Of a stretch of DNA of 64,000 bases, positions 23,417 through 35,593 are shown piece by piece (within the stretch, counting starts at the first letter, position 1; every line of letters begins with the position of its first letter). The stretch is from Dolomedes plantarius. Taxonomy: Eukaryota; Arthropoda; Arachnida; Araneae; Dolomedidae. The stretch covers positions 69,584,429 to 69,648,428 of the forward strand of contig OU015497.1 in the NCBI GenBank assembly GCA_907164885.2. The letters are read 5' to 3'. Under the pieces are notes generated by a model. That model was given only the letters and a program-made list of their open reading frames with translations, searched no databases and was not told the DNA's origin. A program made the position numbers and the translations under genes.

Positions 23417-23421
<5 letters not shown>
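22127..23421 (+). mobile_element. Decayed mariner-type DNA transposon with intact terminal repeats
   Basis: Matching terminal inverted repeats are present: CAGGTCGTTCGCACTTTATA at 22127 and its complement ATAAAGTGCGAACGACC...CTG ending at 23421, offset by a 2-bp indel. The length, 1295 bp, is normal for a mariner. TA flanks both ends, and both flanks have grown into (TA)n arrays. Inside, 22507-22719 encodes a helix-turn-helix segment (IASKLRMSSGTVSKIIQK), and the region up to ~23.37 kb gives scattered matches in all frames to a mariner transposase, interrupted by many stops. It cannot make transposase. Confidence 0.85.
22507..22719 (+). pseudogene. Mariner transposase N-terminal fragment
   Basis: 70 codons with the DNA-binding helix-turn-helix (QKSIASKLRMSSGTVSKII), followed by a linker of the type preceding the first catalytic Asp. 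It stops at 22719. The following sequence continues the protein in broken frames, with FSNGHCLLNRS and RILNGLWKIFQQE at about 23.15-23.24 kb. Confidence 0.75.

Positions 23422-23483
<62 letters not shown>
23422..23483. repeat. (TA)n microsatellite at mariner end
   Basis: About 60 bp of TA directly abutting the right end of the mariner. A shorter run at 22091-22126 abuts the left end. Confidence 0.96.
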
Positions 23484-23489
<6 letters not shown>

Positions 23490-25074
23490 ACACATTTTCT
23501 TTAATTAGTTATTATCCTATGCTAATATATAAGAGGTTTTTAAACAAATAAGATATAATTATCTGTTTCAATACGATGGCTACTTAACACGGAATATTAT
23601 TTAGCGTAAATCTAAATATATTTCAAGCTATAAATTAAACACTAAATTCGAATTGAAAAAGAAATCTGTACACATTGGTAAAATGCAATATTCTAATACC
23701 AAGTAAACTCCATTCTTTTTATTACATTCAAAGGTAGCTAAACAAAAGCTTTTGGGAACACGAAGTCTCACATTTCGGGTGACATTGATCGATAACAAAA
23801 GATGCAGTCTGATAGCGTACACCAGCATTATCGAAACAGAAACAATACCCCAAAGGAATTCGATTGCCTAATTTTGATACGACAAATTCAATTAATCGTT
23901 TCGTGTTATCATCAGGTATTTAGGAATTTAATTGAAAATCGAAAGAATGTTGTTTAGTTTAATTGGTATCAGGTGTTTAAATGGATATAAACGTCTCTTT
24001 CATCGTGATAACACAAATATATTTTAGGGCACATTAATTAATCTAAATTACTATATTAAAAGTATTTTAACATGAAAACTCGATGATTGTGTTTTCAGTA
24101 CTATTTTAAAATATTTTTACTATAGTATATGTTTTTATCGTAGTAAGTAATCTTTTGCATATCAACTGATCAAACACGAGAACAAATATTGTTTAAATGG
24201 ACAATTTTCTTATTTCTGATACATTTTTGCTTTATTACCATGTTTTTATTAACTCGCTTTCTTGTTTGTGTGTTTGTCCAGTACAAATCTTGTAATCGAT
24301 TTTTAACTACCTATCCGACTAGCTAGACATTTGAAACTTTTAGAATAGCTCAGAACACGATGGCAATGCATTATTTTAATACTTTTAGCCATCTTTAAGC
24401 CGATTTGATTTCTTTTGCAGTTAATTTTGTTTCGTAGACTGGTTCAGTCATCTATCGGTCGGGACGGGAATGAGAAGTTAAACGCATGTTAACTTCCAAT
24501 TAACTTCATTTTCTTTCAAGTTGATGGGATAATTCATCCAAAAAATTTTAAAAAGTATTTATTAATACATAGCATTGTCAAGTTTATATGATTCAACAGA
24601 AACTTTAAAAACATGGTACATAAAAATTTCTTTTTATCTTGTAAATATTAGTTTTTAATAGTTATATAAACCTCGAATATATTGTCTTTCCTGTTGTTGA
24701 CAAATGACAGGTCATTTACATTTAATCCACGTTCCTCCAGATAGCACTAAACAGTTCTTCAGCCCTCGAGTACACTTCAAAGTAAAAATATTTATAATCC
24801 ATTAGGTGACCTTCATAGATAAAACTCAATAGCGGCATCTCACAGTCCACTTCAGAAGAAGTAGTCCCGTAAGGTTAAGTACAACCTCTTGCCATTCTTG
24901 GAGCAAGAAGTATCACTTGAGTATCGATAGGAACATCCGACCGGTACTTTTAAGAAGAATCTAAATTCCAGTTTGTAATTTACTTTTGTTCATAGAACAA
25001 CTACACGGTTAAGGATTCTGTCTCTTATTGGAAGATCATTATAAATATAAAATAAATATTTTATATAATAAATA

Positions 25075-25078
<4 letters not shown>
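23484..25078. other. AT-rich sequence, no gene recognised
   Basis: Nothing recognised on either strand. Confidence 0.5.

Positions 25079-25105
<27 letters not shown>
25079..25105. repeat. Short (TA)n microsatellite
   Basis: About 26 bp of TA. Confidence 0.9.
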
Positions 25106-25110
<5 letters not shown>

Positions 25111-27110
25111 AATATCGGCTGGGGGGAGATCATCTTTTCACGAGCAAAAATACACCGATTTTACTACCAGAATTAATGTGTTATCAAACAGTTAATTTGT
25201 AATCAATTTAAACCATTTTTTAAGGTAAATTGTACAAAGCTTTATCTATTAGAAAACAAAATCAGAATTATTGGTATATTATTAGAAATTATTTTATATT
25301 TTAAAAAACAATTAATGTTTTATGAATAATGAATCTTAGGTCTATGCATTGCGCGCAGATTTTTTTAAAAAGTACAAGAGATATATATTAAATTATTTGT
25401 ATATATTCTGTCCATAGGCTAAACTTTTAATATGCACCTAAAATAATTACCATATTTCATATAAAAATATTTTTCAGGCAAATGTATTGTAATGTATAAA
25501 AAATATCATAAAATTTAAAACAAAAATTCTTTAAAAATTTAGTGATACTTACTTACTTAAATTTAGGTAGAAATTATATAAACATACAAGATTTACAGGT
25601 GTACAAAATTTTTGCAATTTCTGACAATTAGATTTGAAGAAATAGTGCGTGCAAGTTTGAAAATAACAGTTTTTAGAAAATGCCGTATAAAGTTTAAAGT
25701 TTCTATAAATTACTTTACTTATGGAATTATACACTTTTCCAAAATATCTGTTCTAATTGTAGTATCGACTTCATTTTTTTTTTCAAAATATTCCTTATAT
25801 TCCGTTCTACAAAATTAAATAGTAATAAAACATTGAGTTTTTTGAAGGCTTTAAGCGGATCTCCCCCACTTAAAAATGCTATAGGTCACTTGAGAAGTGT
25901 TACTATTACTCGTATCGTATTTTACGATTCTACTATCGTTTTAGAACTGCATCAGTGGAATATCTCTCGCCAAATGTATACTTCTGGATCACGTAAATTG
26001 TAAACTGTCGTTGGCTTAGGGAACAACATTTTTATGACACAAAACATTGTGACGCCAGACCTAAATCTTTGATCGGTTAGGTTCTTTCCAAAGCATTTTA
26101 CAATTTTGGTGCTAAACAAACTTGATTTCGGTTCTTTATTTTAACCGATTTAAAGAAAAATCTTTTAGATATTATAAAATAAGGTTTTAGTTTCCCGAAT
26201 CTATCGCATCAGGTAGTAGGATGTTGGTTTAAAGCTTTTTTTGCCATTGCAATACAAATAATACATATTTATGTGTTTTTGTAAGGTTGTATACAATGTA
26301 TTTCGAGAGATAATGTTTTTTAAGTATTCCTCAATTAGCATATGATAACTGCATTTGAGTAACCAATCCAAGACGGACTTGCACTTTTATGATCAATTGT
26401 TGATTTTAATTCCAAATTATTAGCATTAATTTTATATAAATCTACTCAGATTTTACAGGAATTTCTGGAAATATGGTGTACTCAAATATTATATCATACA
26501 AAGCTTTTTCAGATAAGGCAATGACTCAACTGCCTGATACAGCATAAATAGGGTGTGAATGCGGTGTAGCACTATCAAATATAAACGAATGTCAATGTTG
26601 TACATAAGTTTTTCCAAAGTTTTTCCTAGTAATTCTACATAAGTGTTTCTTTTGACTAAATGTTTCAATTGGTATCTCGGGGTCTTGGGATGCCTTTTGG
26701 TTATACCTCCATCTTAATTAGAAAGTTCCCTTTGAGGTATCTGATTTGGTTAAGCTCCCTTATAATGAGACCAGTCGGTTACATCAATTTCTGGTTCAGT
26801 TCCGGCACTACTACAGAATCTTGCCTCTGGTGCGTGGAGCCCTGAGTGCTTGATTTGTTTGTTTTTTGTCTGCATTCTTCTTATAATTATCTAGCTCTGT
26901 TGGATTATTTATTTTTACTTATATTTGTCCATTTTCAATATGAGGATATGAAGCAACTGCACAATCTTTTATTGAAAAGTTTTATGTTTTCATTGCTAGG
27001 GTAGGTTTTAAATTATTTGGCAGTCTATGCTGGCTTTTTAATTTTTTGTTAGTTTGATTTGTTTATATTAATTTACGTATTTTTTTTCCTCCTAATAGGA
27101 AGGACTTTTG
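25106..27110. other. AT-rich sequence, no gene recognised
   Basis: No gene recognised. A possible short inverted pair, GGGGGGAGATC near 25121 and GATCTCCCCC near 25859, may bound a ~740-bp non-autonomous element, but the match is only about 10 bp. Confidence 0.4.
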
Positions 27111-27114
27111 GTAG

Positions 27115-27455
27115 TCTTGTGGCAGGGTGCCCGCATTGTAGTCTCGGATTGAATACCGACAGGCGCTATTAAAATGCCTCTGTGACTAGGCCATATCTGG
27201 GCACGTTAAATATGCAGACGGGAAAGTCCATTTATGAGGTAACAGAGGATGGGAGAGGGTGCGATCCCGCAGATGCCACCCCTGGGAGGTGATCGGTCAA
27301 AACTGAGATGACACCGGGCTGAGTTGGACTCCGACCCTTGTAGTTCCATTATAAAAACCGGAACCACATCTCTATGCCCAATAGCCAATATGGACCTACT
27401 CTGTAATGATTCCTGACAGATGCCATTAGAAATGACAACAACAATAACTTAACAT
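27115..27455 (+). repeat. SINE-like repeat, family A, copy 2
   Basis: It shows the same block order as copies 1 and 3: a degenerate B-box region (GGATTGAATACCGACA), GTTAAATATGCAGACGGGAAAGTCC, GATGGGAGAGGGTGCGATCC, GCCACCCCTGGGAGGT, CTGAGTTGGACTCCGACCC and CCGGAACCACATCTCT. The 3' end is GACAACAACAATAACT. Confidence 0.75.
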
Positions 27456-28003
27456 AAATTATAACAAAATAATATTTATACAAACTAATGATTTCTATCT
27501 GAAACACTTTTTTTCCTGAAAACATATTTCAAATATATTTGTGATTTTTTTTTTCAAAAGTATAACCAATACTTTCACCACACTCAAGTAGTTTCTATTC
27601 AAATATAATGCCTGAAAAAAATTATATTCATTCATTCTTACAATGCAAATCAGGCCTTTTCGTAAAATACCAGATTACAGATATCGAACACATTAACTAA
27701 CATAATTCAAACATCTTCAAACTTCTATTACGTGTATTGAAACTGTCTGCAAAAGAAAATGCAGTACGGGTTTTTATCAATACAAACTTTATTCCGCAGT
27801 TAGATCTTGACCACATTTCTCATTCCTTTCAACTTATTAGATAAAAGCCAATACCAGGTCTCAGGTGCGAAGAAATTATCGCGCATTTCTGCGTGAATCA
27901 CTTAAGATAAGTAACGCTGGAAGAGGTGTAAGATAAGTAAAAATCAATGAGCAATGGAAAAAAAAACATTTCTCGAGAGAATAAGAAAGCTGCAAGGGAT
28001 ACT
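27456..28003. other. AT-rich sequence, no gene recognised
   Basis: Nothing identified. Confidence 0.5.
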
Positions 28004-29042
28004 ACAAATAAATTGTTTTATACTTAGAAATTTTTAACCTTTACTACGAGTTACGAATCTGGTGCATTTGCAACTAAAAATCTTTAAAAATTGTATATAT
28101 CTTTTTACAATATTATTTGTTTTAATATAGTTTGATACTAGAAATATATTGTTGTATACTTAGAATTTTTTAACCTTTGCTACGAGTTATGAATCTGATG
28201 CAAAAAATTGTATATATATCTTTACAAATTTATTTGTTTTAATATAGTTGAAACAAGAAATAAATTGTTTTATACTTAGAAATTTTTAACCTTTACTACG
28301 AGTTACGAATCTGGTGCATTTGCAACTAAAAATCTTTAAAAATTGTATTTATCTTTTTACAATATTATTTGTTTTAATATAGTTTGATACTAAAAATATA
28401 TTGTTTTATATTTAGAAATTTTTAACCTTTGCTTCGAGTTATGAATCTTGTGCATAAAATTGTATATCTATCTTTACAATTTTATTTGTTTTAAGATAGT
28501 TTGATACTAGAAATAAATTGTTTTATACTTAGAAATTTTTTACCTTTACTACGAGTTACGAATCTAATGCATTTACAACTAAAAATCTTTAAAAATTGTA
28601 TATATACGTTTACAATATTATTTTTTTAATACAGTTTGATACTACGAATAAATTGTTTTATACTAAGACATTTTTAACCTTTACTACGAGTTACGAATCT
28701 GATGCCATACAACTAAAAATCTTTGAAAATTGTATATATAGCTTTACAATTTTATTTATTTTAATATAGTATGATACTACAAATAAATTATTTTATACTT
28801 AGAAATTTTTAACCTTTACTACGAGTTGCGAATTTGATGCATTTACAACTAAAAATCTTTAATAATTTTATATATATGTTTACAATATTATTTTTTTAAT
28901 ATAGTTTGATACTAGATATAGTTTTATACTTATAAATTATTAAAAATTATTCTGAGTTACGAATCTGATGCATTTACAACTAAAAATTTAATAATTTTAT
29001 ATATTTGCTTAAAATTTTATTTGTTTTAGTATAGTTTGATAT
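28004..29042. repeat. Tandem repeat array, ~135-bp monomer, 8 units
   Basis: Units start at about 28009, 28147, 28259, 28397, 28512, 28647, 28782 and 28916. Each begins near TTTTATACTTAGAAATTTTT, with ACCTTTACTACGAGTTACG downstream, and ends near TTTTAATATAGTTTGATACTA. Units 2 and 4 lack the ~24-bp ATTTGCAACTAAAAATCTTTA block, giving an alternating ~138/112-bp dimer for the first four units, followed by plain ~135-bp units. The last unit is the most diverged. Confidence 0.92.
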
Positions 29043-30150
29043 GTCTACTCCCTAGGTTGGTATATTTGAATAGTGGAAAAAATAAAAATTAAGGAAATTA
29101 AGATAGGTACATACGATCCAGAGATTAATTTCTTTTGAGATTTCTTTAACCATCATTTTCTTAAAGATTATATCCTTTATTGCTCAACGTATGGACTCAC
29201 TTGATGAATAAATGTAAACAACGGAAACACAAAAAAATAAGGAAATTTTGATAAGTAATAACGTACTAGAGATTACTTTCTTTAGCGATTTCTATAGAGA
29301 TTACTTTCTAAGAGATTATTATCTTTAATATTGTTTAACATGTCAACGAGCTAGACTCATGTATTTTAAATAATAAAATTTACAAAAATGTTGATAGATA
29401 CTTAAAGAATTAATGTTCATGAGTACCTAGCTTCGAAATAGAAACAATTTTCATTGCGAAATGTATAGAAAAACATATTACGATAGTATTATGGTTTTAT
29501 AGGATTTATTTTAATCCAGCAGCTGATCCTTTAAAAACAGTCTATCTATTTGGACATCTTTTAAGAAGTTTATAGGTCTCTGTAATAATAATAAAAGTAT
29601 TGACGCCGTTTATGTTAAGTTAATCATTGAAACAAATATAAAGACCCTTCTTAAATTATCTAACGATTATGCTTATACAGAATGATTTACTCGAAACAGG
29701 CTGTTAGGTCGCATATTAAATGGACTGCATATTTTATTAAACTAACGAAAGAGGAGCGTTGAATGATGTAGAGTCAAAAAGTAGGACTCTATCCGTAGGA
29801 AACTTTCTATGGTATATGACTCAACGCACTATATACTGAAATAAACATAGAAGAAATTAACAATAACAAGTATTATTTATTTAGAACATATAAGAACATA
29901 GCAGAACATGTTGGAATATGGGAGTAACCGAGTCATGCAAGAGCTCGTGTCCTGACCAACTATATAACTGAACAGCACATGGCTGTCTACAAAATAGAGC
30001 CAATATGGCGGACGCCATGCCAATGCTCAGCAATCCAAATGCGGTTTCATCGCGCTTAACAAATGGTAATTTCATTCCTTATTTCAAAGAGCGTCGAATT
30101 TTATGCAAGGTCAAATCGAAAAACAAAAACATGCGAAGTGCAGTCAATAT
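29043..30150. other. AT-rich sequence, no gene recognised
   Basis: No gene recognised. The last 200 bp are less AT-rich and may be part of the mariner remnant that follows. Confidence 0.5.
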
Positions 30151-30154
30151 GGTT

Positions 30155-30720
30155 GCAACTATTTTGAGCGCGGCAAATGGCGCTTGGCGAAATCTAAAAT
30201 GAAGCTGGCGCGAACAGAGGCCCCGAATAATCTGTAACAACTCTCGCTAAGATGAAGCAATTCGGACCCAAAAGAATGTGAAGTTCGTTTTCTTCCAGAC
30301 ATATTTCGAAGCCGCAATCTATGTTTCTGAACATATTGGCGAGGACATCGGGGGAACAGCAGCAATTTCACATTCGATTTAATTCACACTTGTTCTAATA
30401 AACTTTTCCGAAATTAAGAATTCTGGTAGTATCAGATCAGGTGACCTCGTTGGTCAAAGCACTTTTTAAATTACCCCGTCAACTCACTATCACTCAATTG
30501 ATTCCTGAACTCTTGAAATATGTTCAGGTACACATCGATGTTCACGGTGGTTTCTAAAGAAATGGAACCTATGATGCGTAACCGAAACATCGCGTACCAC
30601 AAACCAACTTTTTGATCATGACGTAGTGTTTGGTGAGTGGCAAAAGAATTTTCGGGGACCCCTATATGGGTATTTTGCAACCAACACAACCCGACAAATG
30701 GAACCACGCTTCATCAGAAC
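30155..30720 (-). pseudogene. Mariner-type transposase remnant
   Basis: On the minus strand, 30471-30707 reads through the middle of a mariner-like DDE transposase, with the NTHIGVPENSFATHQTLRHD segment and ISLETTVNIDVYLNIFQEF. Further on, near 30.28-30.36 kb and in another frame, the C-terminal PPDVLANMFRNIDCGFEICL segment appears. The part containing the second and third catalytic residues is missing, so the copy is internally deleted as well as frameshifted. No terminal repeats were confirmed. Confidence 0.75.
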
Positions 30721-31633
30721 CATGTTATGCTATGTGCCTTAAGAGCACGTTGTATGTTATTTTGGTAAGATTGCTTTATCCTAGCAAGAGTTACTAAGAA
30801 TATTTGGGGTCCTGGAAATAAAATTTTTTTTCAGTTATAGAACCGAAATAACAAACATACAGGGCATCATCTACCTTAAGGAACGCACAAACTGACTACA
30901 AAGATTTGCTAATATAAAAAATTGCTAATATTAAAAAAAAAATGTTTTTATCTCATTAATTCTACTGATATTTTGACACCAATTGTCACAAATTCCGAAA
31001 TAAAAATGATTTAAAACATATAATTTTTTTATTTTACTTAAAATACATGTATTGTTCCACTGAATATATTCTTTGTTTAAAGTGCACGTTGAATGCAATT
31101 TATAATTCTATGTAAACATTGTATTGAATTCACGTAGCGAAACTCCAAAGGAGAGAAGCTGGACATAAATGTAAATGTTTTTCGATTTTCAGAATATCAC
31201 TTCGGCAGCTGTTGCTTGCGTAAAATTTTGAGGGAGTACAATTACACCTATTTGCATAATAGTTGCCGAACAGTTCCGAATCATTTTCAAGTTATTTTGA
31301 CAATTTATATATATTGATAGTTACGTTTTCCATTAGTAATAATTATATGATAATTATATGCTAACTGAAGTAACACGTTTCTTTACGCCTATGTTTGGCA
31401 AATTAAAAACAAACATCTTAAAATCCTAGGTAGAAAAATTAGATGGCAGCAAATTCCAAATTAATGATGTTAGCGTTTTAACAGGTCAGGAACCATACAG
31501 TTTGACTGTATATGTGGACCTTTGAAGAATGTAATTCAGAGAATCTCAACACGTTGTTGATCGGTACTAAGTAAACTAGTGCTTTTACACGCAAATGTTG
31601 AAGACAAATTCAGGATAAAGGAAAGTCAATAAA
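30721..31633. other. AT-rich sequence, no gene recognised
   Basis: Nothing identified, apart from a possible decayed 5' part of the mariner remnant near 30.72-30.87 kb. Confidence 0.4.
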
Positions 31634-32203
31634 GGGTGTCCAGGCTAAAAGTATCCAAAAGTTATCGCTTATTTTTATGGCACTACCAATTAGAATTTTT
31701 AAACAAATATTTAAATAGAAAGCACATCTCACCAAGTTTTACTATCAATCAAAGATTTCAGTCATATTTTCATATACTTCCATGTGAGCAACTTTTGTAG
31801 CACGACAAACGTCTAATTGGTAATCCAGTTCTCCCCAAGTGTTTCGTAGCATATCAGGAGTTATTACAGAAACTGATTGAATGATACGCTTCTTCAACTC
31901 ATCGACAGTTTCAATTTTTTGTTTATACACAACGAATTTAATGAATCCCCAAGCAGATAATTCTAATAACTCCTGATATGCCACGAAACACTTGGAGAGA
32001 AGTGGATTACCATTTAGAATTTAGTCGTGCGACAAAAGGTGGACACATCGAAATATATGATACTATGATCGAAATCTATGATTGATATAAAAACTTGGTG
32101 AGATGTTCTTCCTATTTAATAAATATTTTTAAATTCTAATGGGTAGTTCCGTAAAAATAAGTGATAACTTTTGGATACCTGAATCCCGGAAACCCTGTAT
32201 TGG
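31634..32203. mobile_element. Fold-back element made from two inverted mariner 3' ends
   Basis: The left arm, 31634-31866, is matched in reverse complement by the right arm, 31964-32203, with a spacer of about 97 bp. Shared blocks include GTATCCAAAAGTTATC, CATCTCACCAAGTTTT, CAAGTGTTTCGT and CATATCAGGAGTTATTA. The outer ends carry AGGGTGTCC / GGAAACCCTGTAT, typical mariner-type end sequence. The left arm and spacer encode, on the minus strand, the C-terminus of a mariner-type transposase; the right arm repeats only its last ~75 codons. One end of a transposon has therefore been copied in inverted orientation onto a 5'-truncated copy. Confidence 0.85.
31745..31963 (-). pseudogene. Mariner-type transposase C-terminus
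   Basis: The minus-strand frame reads GFIKFVVYKQKIETVDELKK, then an IIQSVSVITPDMLRNTWGEL block and DVCRATKVAHMEVYE. This is the C-terminal region of a mariner-like transposase, downstream of the last catalytic Asp. The upstream continuation (31964-31984) is already inverted-arm sequence, so the first dozen codons of the open frame are artefactual. Confidence 0.8.
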
Positions 32204-33735
32204 AGAAATAGTTGATCAACTGAAAATTGCTTTATTTGAAAACTTTTTTTACTATGACCTGAATGATTTAAAGGCAAATATTCCCATTTTATCATTTCAA
32301 CTGTGAATCTTAGATCCTCATATAAAGAAAAACAAATTTCAGAAAATATAAGTGCCGAAATTTATTCCAAAATTTTAGTCTTTGCCGGTGACCTAAATTT
32401 GTATGTAATGAAAATGGCCGGTCAACAATGTGTTAAGAATCATCTGTGGCCGAAAAAAAAACCTAGTAAGCATTAGTTTTAAACTAATTGATATTTCTAA
32501 TTATCATATAATATAATTTACTCTGTGTTTTTATATCAGCTTTATGTAACTCAATTTAAATTTTATATGTTTCAGGTTAAATATATATCATATCGTTAAA
32601 ATTTTAACTTCACTTTTTTCACAATCTTTGCATAATATCGCGTCTAATTAATTGTATCATCTTTAATGCACCTCAAAAGGTGAATTGTGTGATATATTTT
32701 AAAATTATTTTACATTCATTTAAGGCGTATGCACAATAAACTGTTCGGCCTATATACGGTTCTTGTTCATATATGTTCCGGCATATAATAATATGAGTCC
32801 AAAATACGAAAATTTATAAGCGGCTATTTTTAATTTTTGTTTGTTTGTTTTAGAAAAAAAATGATTATTCTTTCTGTAAGCTTCAAGTTCTGAAAAATGT
32901 TAAATCCTTTTTATAGAAATTTATTATTTTGTAGTTAATGGAGATCAAGTGTTATGTGGTTATAAATATCAATAACTATGTGGCATACAGGGTCTTCTGC
33001 TCACAGAAATAATAATGTTTTTAGGCTTATATTTTAAATTAAAACAAACGGGGTTGCTTTATTATAACCATAACAAGGTGAAACGAAAAAAAAAATTAAT
33101 ATGATAAGAATGTGGGTTTACTGTTGAAAAAAAGATAGAAAAAAAACTAGTCTTGTTTTCAGTAGAACCATTAAAGTTGTACGAATACTTTTTTACGATG
33201 CTAATAATGTGTTTAAAGAAATAAATTAAAAAATTATGAAAATTACAAAAGGCTTGAAGTATTTACAAAATGCATAATATTATCATTTAAAAAAATGCTG
33301 CCGGATTAAGTTCCTAGCTATACTTTTACAAAACTTTTTCCTATTCCTGTAATTGTTTTCCTTTATCCATTTTAGAGCTTATGAAACATTTTTAGTATTT
33401 TTCTAGAGTAAAGGGTTTCGCCGTATATGGAAAATATTTAAAAATGTTATCAACAAAACTTTCGACGGCATTTTGCATATTATGGTTTATTTACAAGATC
33501 TTAAAATTTACCATGTTAAGATAAAATGTTTTATTAAAGAGAAAAAAGTATAAAAAATGCATGAAAGTAATTTCGAATAATGTCCCATAAGAAGATTTGT
33601 AGAAAATGAGAACATATACAACCTTTCTTATATTCCACAACGTAATTGATAGATTAGCAGCATATACTGAATCTAAATAATAGTTCGAAATGACCGACAT
33701 TTAAATTCCCCGATAAGTTAAAAGGGGGTGGGGCT
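32204..33735. other. AT-rich sequence, no gene recognised
   Basis: Nothing identified on either strand. Confidence 0.5.
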
Positions 33736-33965
33736 ACATGTTTCAAACAATTCACAAAATTAAGCTTCCCGGGCGGTCAGTTCATAAGCAATCGTTTAAC
33801 CTGAAGACCAGAAGCTTCGTAGCAAATCCTGCAAACTCAGCCGAGTGTTGATTTCGCCTGTTCGGTTTATGTTTAGTATGGGCATGGGTGCCGGGTGGAC
33901 AGTACAGATCTGCTGACCAATTGGGGCAACCCGGAGCCCTGCATGTTTCAAACAAGTTAATAGTT
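33736..33965 (+). repeat. Dispersed repeat, family B, copy 1
   Basis: It shares with 59795-60010 the order CTTCGTAGCAA, CAGCCGAG(t/g)GTTGATTTC, GTTCGGT, GGGTGCCGGGTGGACAGTACAGATCTG and CCAATTGGGGCAACCCGGAGCCC. It has no coding content. It adjoins a second repeat (33966-34219) that resumes after the BEL insertion. Confidence 0.75.
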
Positions 33966-34219
33966 CATCATCAGGTCGAGGAGTATTGCTGTGATTGTCG
34001 CAATGAACAACTGAATCCGAAAGCATTGGTGTGTTTATTGCAATGTACAACGTTACTGTTGCTATGGACAGTTACACTATATAATTACGTTATTGTTCAT
34101 TGCAACAATGTGGCATTTATGAGGAAGTATGAGAATATATTGTCGTAATGAACAATGCTATTTTCAATCACACCAATGTTCCACGGCTCGATGATGAACT
34201 ATACTTCTTAGTATGTATA
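33966..34219 (+). repeat. Left part of a dispersed repeat split by the BEL insertion
   Basis: The block CAATCACACCAATGTTCCACGGCTCGATGATGAACTA (34158-34202) has a counterpart at 40513-40551 on the other side of the BEL element, and the sequence resumes at 40294. Earlier parts contain related CAATGAACAA-like words. Confidence 0.6.
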
Positions 34220-34554
34220 TGAGCCAAATGTCATACGTTGCACTGGTCCTAAATTTGTTGTATTCGAATGGACTGTAGACTAATTATATTAAAACCATTG
34301 TCGACCATACGACACACGAATTAATAGTTTTATTTACTTAAACGAATTACTAATGTATGAACAAAATCAATACATGAAACATCGACCATACGATGTTCGA
34401 GCGAAACAAACTTTTTTTTAGAACAAACGATTTCAAACAAATTCTAATATCTTTTAGTTTACGATGCCAACGTAAGAAATAAAAACTATGATACCTATAT
34501 TTGTATTCTTTCATGGCGCGTTGGCGATTGCCAACATAGCCATTGGCGTCAACA
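34220..34554 (-). repeat. BEL 3' LTR
   Basis: On the minus strand it begins TGTTGACGCCAATGG. The inner limit is set by the purine tract, and the outer limit is 34220 or 34229 (see element entry). Confidence 0.9.
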
Positions 34555-34564
34555 TTCTCCCCAG
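34555..34564 (-). promoter_or_regulatory. Polypurine tract of BEL element
   Basis: On the minus strand CTGGGGAGAA lies directly before the TGTTGACG start of the 3' LTR. Confidence 0.8.
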
Positions 34565-34774
34565 GTTGAAATATTATATTTCAAAATACATTAAAATACA
34601 GTTATTACAATTGAATACATAAAATGAACAATATATTACAAAACAATTTTGCCTCATATTTTGGCTTAAACAAATTCTAAATGAATACAGATAACTTAAA
34701 ATGTAAATAATGTTATCAATAATACACGAATATACAAATTAAATATAAACTCAAAACATAAACCAACTAAAAAT

Positions 34775-35593
34775 TTACATATTTTGATTAGGTAATACAC
34801 ATAACTTTCTAATACTACGTTTATATATACCGTGGTTTGTTTTCACCACAGCTACTCTAATTCTATTATCGGATCCTGGTATCACTTCTTGAATACGTCC
34901 AATCAACCATTTACATGGTAGCAAGTGATCTTCTTTAACTAAAACCATTAGACCAGGTTGTAAATTTTGTCTTTCAACATGCCATTTGGTGCGATTTTGT
35001 AAATGATTTAAATAACTAATCTGCCATTTTTTCCATATGGCTTGAACAATTTTGGTGGTTTTTTGCCAATTTGTTAATAAATTATCTGGTTTGTTCACTA
35101 TTAGTGGTTCAGGGATTGTATTCAAAATGCGTCCTATCAAAAAATGTGATGGAGTTAAAACATCTAAATTATCCACATCTGAGCTCATCGGAATTAACGG
35201 TCTGCTGTTTAAGATGCCTTCGATCTGAATTGTAATAGTCTGGAATTCTTCCAAGGTCAGCTTTCGATCACCAATAGTTCGTCTAAGATGGTATTTAAAT
35301 GATTTGACACTGGCTTCCCAAAGTCCACCAAAATTCGGGGCTTTGGGAGGAATAAAATTCCAGGCAATGCCTTCTGAGGCTAAATAACAAGCTAAATTTT
35401 CCTCTGGCTTTTTAACAAGTTTGTACAATCGTTTTAATTCTAAATGCGCGCCTACGAAATTGGTGGCATTATCCGTGAACAGAGATGAACTTTTACCACG
35501 TCTAGAGAAAAATCTTTTTAGCTCCGCGATTAGCGCTTCTGAGGTTAAATCTGTGACAGTCTCTAAATGTACCGCCTTTGTCACAAAGCAGAC
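34775..35593 (-). pseudogene. BEL pol 3' part: integrase core and C-terminal domain
   Basis: This frame continues the integrase after the frameshift at 35594-35598. It contains the second catalytic Asp in LFTDNATNFVGA, the catalytic Glu in NFGGLWEASVK, then LNSRPLIP and LTPSHFLIG, and a DUF5641-type C-terminal domain (VLVKEDHLLPCKWLIGRIQEV). The integrase inserts element cDNA into host DNA. The frame ends with a normal stop at 34775, about 210 bp before the polypurine tract. The frame is otherwise intact, so only the junction with the upstream frame is broken. Confidence 0.9.

Noticed and set aside
25120..25870. Non-autonomous DNA transposon bounded by GGGGGGAGATC / GATCTCCCCC
   Set aside because: The inverted match is only about 10 bp and no target duplication is visible.
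28004..29042. CRISPR-like repetition
   Set aside because: The units are ~135 bp with no unique spacers between short repeats, and the DNA is clearly eukaryotic.
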